A stretch of DNA of 21,269 bases from Ruminococcaceae bacterium UBA5396. GTDB lineage: Bacteria; Bacillota; Clostridia; Oscillospirales; Acutalibacteraceae. Both the position numbers and the translations under genes were made by a program. Where the stretch lies: NCBI GenBank assembly GCA_002410715.1, contig DHOG01000145.1:3608-24876 (forward strand), written 5' to 3'. This document shows, piece after piece, positions 8,090 to 14,038 of this stretch (position 1 is its first letter; every line of letters starts with the position of its first letter). The notes under the pieces were generated by a model that was not told the DNA's origin, searched no databases, and worked only from the letters and a program-made list of their open reading frames with translations.

Positions 8090-8110
8090 AAAGGATAACC
8101 GACCTTTCTC
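8090..8110 (-). promoter_or_regulatory. Self-complementary trpX ribosome binding site
   Basis: On the minus strand the Shine-Dalgarno AAAGG (8107-8103) is complementary to CCTTT (8094-8090) just before the trpX ATG, with an 8-base loop. The longer ATCCTTT (8096-8090) is also fully complementary to AAAGGAT (8177-8171), the Shine-Dalgarno of the upstream leader ORF. These two pairings exclude each other. Translational control is an inference. Confidence 0.38.
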
Positions 8111-8133
8111 ATTAAAATAGAATTATAAACGTA

Positions 8134-8163
8134 CTAGGTATCGCGCCACCAGCCATCAATCAT
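8134..8163 (-). CDS. Leader peptide MIDGWWRDT, two adjacent Trp codons
   Basis: A nine-codon ORF, ATG to TAG, lying between the T-box terminator and trpX. It has its own ribosome binding site, GAGAAAGGA, eight bases before the ATG, and two consecutive TGG codons at positions 5 and 6. Adjacent Trp codons in so short an ORF are improbable by chance, and the leader belongs to an operon already marked as Trp-responsive by its T-box specifier. The peptide is probably not functional itself; ribosome stalling at the Trp codons when charged tRNA-Trp is scarce would be the signal. The known parallel is B. subtilis rtpA (anti-TRAP), where a T-box is followed by a Trp-rich leader peptide controlling translation. 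The stop lies 23 bases before the trpX Shine-Dalgarno. Confidence 0.66.
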   Translation of the reverse strand: MIDGWWRDT

Positions 8164-8184
8164 ATGTATCATCCTTTCTCAAAT

Positions 8185-8224
8185 CAAAAAAGCTCTTGCC
8201 CCTGCAAAAACAGGGACAAGAGCT
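8185..8224 (-). terminator. T-box regulated intrinsic terminator
   Basis: AGCTCTTG (minus strand, from 8224) pairs with CAAGAGCT (to 8191), with a further CCCTG/CAGGG stem inside and TTTTT following. It is the terminator competing with the T-box antiterminator just upstream. Confidence 0.93.
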
Positions 8225-8471
8225 AAACTCCTGCGGTACCACCCAAATTGGCAAAAACAACAACGTTGCTTTTACCCTCTTTTACAGCATACTTACATAT
8301 GCGCTCCCTTGATAACGGATGGAGTTCCCCGTCGGGCACTACTTGCAAAAGCGTTCGTCCCGCCCTCAAAAGTCCATTCAATACGGTTTCTGGTACCGCA
8401 ATCCCACCATCTGCGGCTCTCTTTAAAAAGAAGCTCCGAATCTACTACTCTTTCTCAACGGTTTTCCTATT
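8191..8471 (-). promoter_or_regulatory. T-box riboswitch leader, specifier UGG (tryptophan)
   Basis: This RNA binds uncharged tRNA and then allows read-through into trpXYZ. The T-box sequence TGGGTGGTACCGCAG lies at 8245-8231 (minus strand) directly before the terminator, and contains the UGGN bulge that meets the tRNA acceptor end. In stem I, AGTA near 8448-8443 and GAA before the specifier form the S-turn pair. GAA is followed by TGG at 8376-8374 and then A, the normal context of a specifier triplet, read as UGG for Trp. AGAGAG and the helix CCGCA/TGCGG lie between them. About 280 nt from the predicted start to the terminator, a usual size. The whole 8090-8515 interval is leader and promoter, with no protein gene other than the leader peptide. 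Confidence 0.95.
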
Positions 8472-8477
8472 ATGGTT

Positions 8478-8506
8478 ATTATATGCCCCGAAATTCTGTT
8501 TGTCAA
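8478..8506 (-). promoter_or_regulatory. Consensus sigma-A promoter of the trpXYZ T-box transcript
   Basis: TTGACA (8506-8501), a 17-base spacer, TATAAT (8483-8478): both hexamers are perfect. Such a strong promoter is normal where control is by attenuation downstream. It starts 10 bases after the stop of the lipoprotein gene on the same strand. Confidence 0.92.
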
Positions 8507-8515
8507 TGGGTATTT

Positions 8516-9121
8516 TTATGAAAAGCGAAATGACTCAATGACGGTGCGTATGACATTCCGCTGGGTTGGCGTGAAATCATCGGAAGCATAAAATGATATG
8601 CCGGCAACTTTTTCTCGGTCGGAAATATGATACCGATGGATCTGCAATTCACCGATGCAGTAGCGAATATGAAACACATCATATTGATTTATTGTATCTG
8701 AGCCCTGTTCAAGAACACTCACCTCACTGCCGTTCACATTATCCACCGGCTGGATTTGTTCGGGAAGATTCTGTCCCGCTTTTAACAGAACGGTCGGAAG
8801 AAATTCTAACACCTTTTTATCTTCAAAAACAGCCGTAGAGCCGCTTACAATCCAATCTTCAGGGATGGAAAGGCTGTATTTGACCTTCTCGGATAAGATA
8901 TCATAGCTCTCCCAGTCATCGGTATATGCGGAATTAGATTCATATTCGGTTGTTTTCATTTTGCTGCTCCAGGCAGGTGTCGACCAGGAGCCAGACTGCG
9001 TTGATGAATTCTTTGAAAGCCCTCCCGAATTTTCGGATGTCGGGTTGCCGCAAGCAGAGAGGGAATAGATTATCAGTGCAAAGAAAACAATTGCCGCTGT
9101 ATTTCTTATAAACTGTATCAT
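8516..9121 (-). CDS. Lipoprotein of unknown function
   Basis: 201 residues. The N-terminus is a type II signal peptide with a hydrophobic stretch at 8-22 and lipobox LSAC with Cys24. A Ser/Thr-rich linker to about residue 60 follows, then a compact domain of ~130 residues with YSLSIPEDWIV and a C-terminal FTPTQRNVIRTVIESFRF helix. The IPEDW start and the closing helix resemble the general PsbP-like/lipoprotein fold, but I cannot name a family. The ATG at 9121 is chosen over an upstream in-frame ATG at 9139, because AAGGAG lies inside the codons following 9139 and is nine bases before 9121. Probably anchored to the outer face of the membrane. It is not obviously linked in function to trpXYZ, which has its own promoter. 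Confidence 0.8.
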   Translation of the reverse strand: MIQFIRNTAAIVFFALIIYSLSACGNPTSENSGGLSKNSSTQSGSWSTPAWSSKMKTTEYESNSAYTDDWESYDILSEKVKYSLSIPEDWIVSGSTAVFEDKKVLEFLPTVLLKAGQNLPEQIQPVDNVNGSEVSVLEQGSDTINQYDVFHIRYCIGELQIHRYHISDREKVAGISFYASDDFTPTQRNVIRTVIESFRFS

Positions 9122-9271
9122 ACAGTAATTCTCCTTCATAAAACATTTCTATGGCTTATTTACATTCTACCAAAAACAAAATAGAAATGCGATTACAAGC
9201 CGGTTACAATTTTATTACATGATTGATATCTATCCGATATCTCTTTATAAACAGAACATGGACAACACACC

Positions 9272-9300
9272 TTGACGGGATAAAAAGCATAGATTGTAGT
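9272..9300 (+). promoter_or_regulatory. Possible promoter of the GH25-like gene
   Basis: TTGACG (9272-9277), 17 bases, TGTAGT (9295-9300). The -35 is 5/6 and the -10 4/6. A small hairpin (CGGCAG 9342-9347 with CTGCCG 9358-9363) lies between it and the ribosome binding site. Weak evidence. Confidence 0.3.
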
Positions 9301-9381
9301 GGGTAGTGCGTTCATTCCGCCGTGCCTACCGCTGCGGGCGTCGGCAGTCTGCCCATTCTGCCGCGGAGAAAGGGAAAAGCT

Positions 9382-10572
9382 ATGACAATATATCAAGGTG
9401 TGGACGCGTCTGCTTATCAGGGCAATATTGACTGGCAGCGCGTGCGTTCATTCCACATAGACTTTGCAATTCTGCGTGCCACAATGGGATGGGGCAATGC
9501 AGAATATCAGATAGACCGCCAATTCCACCACAATATGCATGACGCCACCGAAGCAGGCCTGCTGACAGGGGCCTATCACAGCTCGCTTGCTGCCAACGCC
9601 GATGATGCGCATCGAGAAGCCGAGTTTTTTATAAAATGCATACGCGGATATAAGATGGCATATCCGGTTGCAATAGATATCGGGGACAGAACCCTTCGTT
9701 ACCTTCCGCCTGAAAAACTGGATTTGGTTGTTCGAGCCTGGTGCGGGGATGTGCGGGAGGCTGGGTATTACCCCATGATTTGCGCCGATCTGCAGACTGC
9801 AACCAACCGCTTAAACCCGCTTACAATTCAGGAGTTTGATATATGGCTGCTAAAGCACGGTGATTCCACCGATTATGAAGGCGATATCGGAATGTGGCAA
9901 TACACCGCTGCCGCTTCCATCGGAGGTGTCAAATCCCGGATTGGAAAAAGTCGCGCGCTGCGTGATTTTCCCACAATCATGCGTGAGCACGGCCTAGGTG
10001 GCTTTGACCTTCCGGCAAAAGCCGCTCGGTCGCCCGAACCGATTTCCCTGTTTTCGGCATCCTCACCCCTCATGCAGGCCTTTGACACGCTTTCGGAACT
10101 TTCAGCATTTCTGGATATTATGAAAGCCATGCTTGAAAATGATGATCTGATAAAAAAACTGATTGCTGGAGATGCTTTAGAACATAAGGAACCCAATCAA
10201 ATTGTTGTATCGGCGAATACCGAAAGCAAACCGGATGAATCCCAAAATGAGCCGCTTGCCGAGGTGCTGCATAAACCATCCCCAGAAGAAAAGGCGGCAG
10301 AGCAACCGGATCAGGAGCAAAAAGAGAATACAGACGACCATGACAAAAGTCCGCCGGCAGCCCCGGTAATCAGCGCCGAAAAAGCAGCCCTTTTGGATAA
10401 GGTGTTAGAGGAGAATGAACCGTTGTCTCGGCAACACGACCAATCAGAAATTACGGATAAGCCGTTCAGACCGGACGGATTTGAAAATCCGGAGGATAAC
10501 GACATTCAGGATGAAGAGGAAGAAAGACGTGAGGCGAGAATGCTGCACGGACGCTGGTCATGGTTTTCCTAA
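9382..10572 (+). CDS. GH25 lysozyme-fold protein, probably catalytically impaired
   Basis: 396 residues from ATG 9382, set by GAGAAAGGG upstream; the frame is open earlier but lacks family sequence. Residues 4-210 are a glycoside hydrolase family 25 domain (muramidase fold): GVDASAYQGNIDW at 6-18 with Asp8, DFAILRATMGWG at 27-38, YPVAIDIGD at 94-102, AGYYPMICAD at 127-136, GDIGMWQYT at 167-175, and the closing REHGLGGF. Active members have D-x-E in the fourth strand; here it is Asp99-Ile-Gly101, so the catalytic Glu is Gly. The later V-D-x segment reads SRIGKSRAL, losing another acid. Residues ~275-396 are acidic, low-complexity and probably disordered. There is no signal peptide and no known wall-binding repeat. 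It could bind rather than cut peptidoglycan, or be a domesticated phage lysin; export, if any, is unexplained. Confidence 0.9.
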   Translation: MTIYQGVDASAYQGNIDWQRVRSFHIDFAILRATMGWGNAEYQIDRQFHHNMHDATEAGLLTGAYHSSLAANADDAHREAEFFIKCIRGYKMAYPVAIDIGDRTLRYLPPEKLDLVVRAWCGDVREAGYYPMICADLQTATNRLNPLTIQEFDIWLLKHGDSTDYEGDIGMWQYTAAASIGGVKSRIGKSRALRDFPTIMREHGLGGFDLPAKAARSPEPISLFSASSPLMQAFDTLSELSAFLDIMKAMLENDDLIKKLIAGDALEHKEPNQIVVSANTESKPDESQNEPLAEVLHKPSPEEKAAEQPDQEQKENTDDHDKSPPAAPVISAEKAALLDKVLEENEPLSRQHDQSEITDKPFRPDGFENPEDNDIQDEEEERREARMLHGRWSWFS

Positions 10573-10608
10573 AATCAAATATACGCTTGACGCACATGGT
10601 TAATACAC

Positions 10609-10663
10609 AAAATGAGGTGCTGCAAAATGAAAGAATTGTCATTTGCAGCACCTCATTTTAATC
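10609..10663. terminator. Bidirectional terminator
   Basis: AAAATGAGGTGCTGC (from 10609) pairs perfectly with GCAGCACCTCATTTT (10645-10659), extended by AAAATGA/TCATTT inside. T-runs follow on both strands. It serves both the GH25-like gene and the convergent VTT gene. Confidence 0.88.
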
Positions 10664-10670
10664 CAAAATA

Positions 10671-11414
10671 TCAGTCATTTTCGGTTTCTACCTGATTATC
10701 ATGTGCATCTCTTCGGCTGCGGGCAATCCGCGAATACAATGCCATGCCGCCGAGACTGACAAGCCCTGTTACGGCAAACAGAATCCCGGCTGCAAGATAA
10801 TCCCTGGAACTGATAATATGTCCTCCGATTGTGGAGGAAACAACAGATGGAATGCGGGCAATAATTGAGATAGCAAGAAATTCATGAAGACGCAACCGCG
10901 TAAGACCAAAAAAATAGGTAAACAAATCCTTTGGCGTGCCGGGGATGAAAAACAGAATAAAGGTCATCCGCTTCAGCTTCCGCTCGCTATTGATGAACCG
11001 CAGCTCGTTGATTTTTTCCTTGCTAATAAATAATTCTACAAGCCTGATCCCCCATCTTTTGGTAAGTGCGAAAACAAAGGTGGAGGCGATTGCTACGCCG
11101 CCCATGCATAGCAGCGTTCCCTCAATCGGGCCAAATGCATACCCTGCACCCATCTCAACAATCTCTCCGGGAATCAATGCAACCACAATCTGAAGGCATT
11201 GCAGACCAAGAAGTACAAAACGGCCTTTCCAGCCGAATGATTCGATATAGGCGCGAAATTCTTCCGGGGAATCAATATGCTGCAGCAGCACACGGTATGC
11301 AAAATACGCAAGACCTGTCGAGAGTGCCAGAAAAATAAGCAGCGAAGCCAGCCCCACAATCCGCCTGCGTCTGATATATTCCTTGGAATTTTCCGCAGCT
11401 TTTGAATCAATCAT
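10671..11414 (-). CDS. VTT-domain membrane protein (TVP38/TMEM64 family)
   Basis: 247 residues with a basic N-terminus (EYIRRRRIVG) and about six hydrophobic segments. The central VTT (SNARE-associated/DedA-like) domain shows the re-entrant motif IPGEIVEMGAGYAFGPIEG, followed after the next segment by FIPGTPKDLFTYFFGLTRL and ISIIARIPSVVSSTIGG, characteristic of TVP38/TMEM64 proteins. Some VTT proteins act as lipid scramblases or in polyprenyl-phosphate recycling; the substrate of this one is unknown. The ATG at 11414 is chosen over the in-frame TTG at 11444, since AAGGA lies seven bases before the ATG. Single gene with its own promoter at 11490-11518 and a shared terminator downstream. Confidence 0.9.
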   Translation of the reverse strand: MIDSKAAENSKEYIRRRRIVGLASLLIFLALSTGLAYFAYRVLLQHIDSPEEFRAYIESFGWKGRFVLLGLQCLQIVVALIPGEIVEMGAGYAFGPIEGTLLCMGGVAIASTFVFALTKRWGIRLVELFISKEKINELRFINSERKLKRMTFILFFIPGTPKDLFTYFFGLTRLRLHEFLAISIIARIPSVVSSTIGGHIISSRDYLAAGILFAVTGLVSLGGMALYSRIARSRRDAHDNQVETEND

Positions 11415-11489
11415 ATTTAAATCCTTGTCCTTCCCCCGGTACAAAACTGTTTTAAAAGGAGATCCGCCACCCCTTCGCCGGTAGGCTCT

Positions 11490-11518
11490 ATTATATTTTA
11501 AGTAGTCATATCTTTCAA
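11490..11518 (-). promoter_or_regulatory. Sigma-A promoter of the VTT gene
   Basis: Minus strand: TTGAAA (11518-11513), 17-base spacer, TATAAT (11495-11490). 5/6 and 6/6 matches; about 75 bases upstream of the start codon. Confidence 0.75.
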
Positions 11519-11619
11519 CCCAAACTTGGGGTTGCAGAGCCGTACCTATTTCTTCATTATTAGAGTATACATAATATTTAGTAAAAAATTCAATATAAAA
11601 TATGAACTCTTTTTTAAGT

Positions 11620-11649
11620 TTTACAAATATTACTTGATTAATATATAAT
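11620..11649 (+). promoter_or_regulatory. Possible promoter of the ABC exporter operon
   Basis: TTTACA (11620-11625), 18 bases, TATAAT (11644-11649). It lies in an AT-rich stretch where such matches arise easily. The gene-free interval 11415-11812 otherwise holds the divergent VTT promoter, a CAACCC/GGGTTG hairpin near 11516-11534, and the MarR-like remnant. Confidence 0.42.
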
Positions 11650-11680
11650 TTGAGTGCATGCTGTATGGTATGTTGAATAG

Positions 11681-11791
11681 GCTTATCATACTGGGACTAA
11701 ACTCGGAAGTGAGGGAACAGAACAACCGATTTCCTTGCTGAACCAGCTGACTGATGCGATGGAGGATATGAGCCGGAACGAAAATATCTGA
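11681..11791 (+). pseudogene. Possible C-terminal remnant of a MarR-family regulator
   Basis: An open stretch of 36 codons ends at TGA 11789-11791, 21 bases before the exporter start. Its last part reads EGTEQPISLLNQLTDAMEDM, resembling the C-terminal helix of MarR-type regulators (pattern LGEE-T--LI-LL--LTDAME) that commonly precede such paired multidrug exporters. A stop codon directly precedes it and there is no start codon or HTH upstream; the sequence before 11681 is AT-rich and non-coding. I infer a deletion that removed most of the regulator and left its tail. The match is from memory of the family and the stretch is short. Confidence 0.36.
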
Positions 11792-11812
11792 CCCGAAAGG
11801 AAGAACCCCTAG

Positions 11813-14038
11813 ATGAAAACATTTTTCCGTTATCTGCGACATTATGCGGTATGGCTTGCGGCATGTTTCGTATTGCTGTTTGGGCAGGCCATGTCCGACC
11901 TCAGCCTTCCCAGCCTTATGTCCGACATCGTGAACGTGGGCATACAGCAGGGAGGAATTGAAGAAACCGCGCCCCAAGCCCTCAGCTTAAATGCAATGAC
12001 GCTGATGCGGACTTTTATGTCCCAAGACGATCAGAAGCTGGCAGACCAGCAGTATACACGTATTACCGCCGGCTCCAGTCAGGCTGCTGATTATAAAACC
12101 AAATATCCGCTGGTGAACACCGAGGATATTTATATCAGAAAAAGCGGTGCAACGAAACAGCTCGGTGCGGCGTTTGGGCGTGCTGCCATGACATTTGCCA
12201 ACTTCATGAAGGATTATGCCCAGCAAAGCGGACAAAATACTGCATCGTCGCCTACTACGGAGGGTTTAGATAAGATCGATTTATCCCCATTGTATAAAAT
12301 GCAGCCCCTGCTGAATCAGATGCCTCCCGCCGCTTTTGATAAAGCCAGACAATCGACAGATCAGCTTGATGATTCCCTCCTGGAACAGGTAGGCGTGGTT
12401 ATGGTGAGGCAGTTTTACAAGGAGCTTGGCGTAGATACCGGTAAAATACGCATGGATTATATCGTCAGGACAGGATTTCTGATGGTGTTGCTAACATTGG
12501 CGGGGGCTGTTGCCACAATATTGGTGAGCCTGATTTCAGCGCGGATTGCTGCCGACATTGCAAGACGTATGCGCCGTGATGTGTTTACAAAGGTAGAAAG
12601 CTTTGTAAATGCAGAGTTCGACCAGTTTTCCACCGCGTCGCTTATCACAAGAACAACAAACGACGTGACGCAGGTTCAAATGCTGCTTGTCATGGGAATC
12701 CGGATGATATGCTATGCCCCCATTATGGGTGTGGGTGGGATTATCATGGCGGTAAACAAAAGTCCATCCATGAGCTGGATTATCGCAGTAGCTGTGCTGA
12801 TTCTTATTGGGCTGATTTCAATTGTTTTTGTGGTAGCCATGCCCAAGTTCAAGCAGGTGCAAAAGCTGGTTGACCGCCTCAATCTTGTTACAAGAGAGCA
12901 TCTAAGCGGGATGATGGTAATCCGGGCGTTCGGCACCCAGAAATTTGAGGAAAACCGTTTTGACAAGGCAAATAAGGATCTTACCAGCGTCCACCTGTTT
13001 GTCAACCGCGTCATGGTTCTGATGATGCCGGTCATGATGCTGCTTCTGAACGGAATCAGCCTGGTGATTGTCTGGGTGGGCGCCCATCAGATTGAGGCGG
13101 CAGCCATTCAAGTCGGCGATATGGTTGCTTTCACCCAGTATGCAATCCAGATTATATTCTCATTTCTCATGATCGCTATTATGTTTATTATGGTGCCGCG
13201 GGCTGTGGTATCGGTTTCCAGAATTGAGGAGGTTTTGAATACCAAGCCGACTATATTGGATCCCGAAGCTCCAAAAACCCTTGGAGACCACCCCACCGGC
13301 AGGATCGAATTTCACAATGTATCCTTCCGTTACGCAGGGGCGGAGGATGATGTTTTACATGATATCAGCTTTACGGCGGAACCCGGCGGAACCACTGCAT
13401 TTATTGGATCGACCGGTTCGGGCAAATCAACCCTAATCAATTTAATTCCCCGTTTTTATGACGTTACCAAAGGTAAAATTCTAATCGACGGCGTAGACAT
13501 TCGTGAACTGTCACAGCATGATTTGCGTGAAATGATTGGATTTATTCCCCAGAAGGGAATCCTTTTCTCAGGGGATATCGCATCCAATCTAAGATATGGG
13601 CGCAGAGATGCCACCGACCAGGAGATTCATCTTGCCGCCGAGATTGCTCAAGCGACTGAGTTTGTTTCGTCCACGCCCCAAGGCATGAACAATCCGATTT
13701 CACAAGGCGGTTCCAACGTTTCGGGGGGGCAAAAACAACGCCTTGCCATTGCGCGTGCCTTGGTCAAGAAACCGCCTATCTTTATCTTTGACGACAGTTT
13801 CTCGGCACTTGACTTTAAGACGGACGCCTCGCTGCGCAGGGCTTTAAAGGAGCACACTGGGCAGTCTACCGTTCTGATTGTTGCCCAGCGTGTTGGTACC
13901 ATTATGAATGCCGAACAGATTATTGTGCTGGACGAAGGACGGATTGTCGGAAAAGGCAGACACAAAGAGCTGCTGGAAACCTGCGAAACCTATCGCGAGA
14001 TCGCGGCGTCGCAGATGACAAAGGAGGAATTGGCATGA
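11813..14038 (+). CDS. Multidrug-type ABC exporter half-transporter with degenerate ATPase site
   Basis: 741 residues, membrane domain plus ATPase, forming a heterodimer with the next product. TM1 (12-30) is followed by an unusually long hydrophilic stretch (~45-215), probably an extracellular loop, then TM2-6 to about 465. The NBD has Walker A GSTGSGKST at 532-540 and signature VSGGQ at 636-640. Walker B is IFIFDD, with Asp661 in place of the catalytic Glu, and the switch residue is Gln692 (VAQRV) instead of His. Such a degenerate NBD is normal for one partner of heterodimeric exporters such as TM287/288. GAAAGGAAG precedes the ATG. The stop overlaps the next start in ATGA, giving translational coupling. 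The substrate is unknown; drugs or lipids are likely for this class. Confidence 0.95.
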   Translation: MKTFFRYLRHYAVWLAACFVLLFGQAMSDLSLPSLMSDIVNVGIQQGGIEETAPQALSLNAMTLMRTFMSQDDQKLADQQYTRITAGSSQAADYKTKYPLVNTEDIYIRKSGATKQLGAAFGRAAMTFANFMKDYAQQSGQNTASSPTTEGLDKIDLSPLYKMQPLLNQMPPAAFDKARQSTDQLDDSLLEQVGVVMVRQFYKELGVDTGKIRMDYIVRTGFLMVLLTLAGAVATILVSLISARIAADIARRMRRDVFTKVESFVNAEFDQFSTASLITRTTNDVTQVQMLLVMGIRMICYAPIMGVGGIIMAVNKSPSMSWIIAVAVLILIGLISIVFVVAMPKFKQVQKLVDRLNLVTREHLSGMMVIRAFGTQKFEENRFDKANKDLTSVHLFVNRVMVLMMPVMMLLLNGISLVIVWVGAHQIEAAAIQVGDMVAFTQYAIQIIFSFLMIAIMFIMVPRAVVSVSRIEEVLNTKPTILDPEAPKTLGDHPTGRIEFHNVSFRYAGAEDDVLHDISFTAEPGGTTAFIGSTGSGKSTLINLIPRFYDVTKGKILIDGVDIRELSQHDLREMIGFIPQKGILFSGDIASNLRYGRRDATDQEIHLAAEIAQATEFVSSTPQGMNNPISQGGSNVSGGQKQRLAIARALVKKPPIFIFDDSFSALDFKTDASLRRALKEHTGQSTVLIVAQRVGTIMNAEQIIVLDEGRIVGKGRHKELLETCETYREIAASQMTKEELA

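Noticed and set aside
8248..8541. Open frame of 97 codons on the plus strand across the T-box leader
   Set aside because: It is antisense to a clear T-box, promoter and leader, has no ribosome binding site, and its translation looks like no protein family.
9322..9381. Earlier start for the GH25-like protein
   Set aside because: The first 20 codons do not belong to the family and have no ribosome binding site. GAGAAAGGG sits just before ATG 9382.
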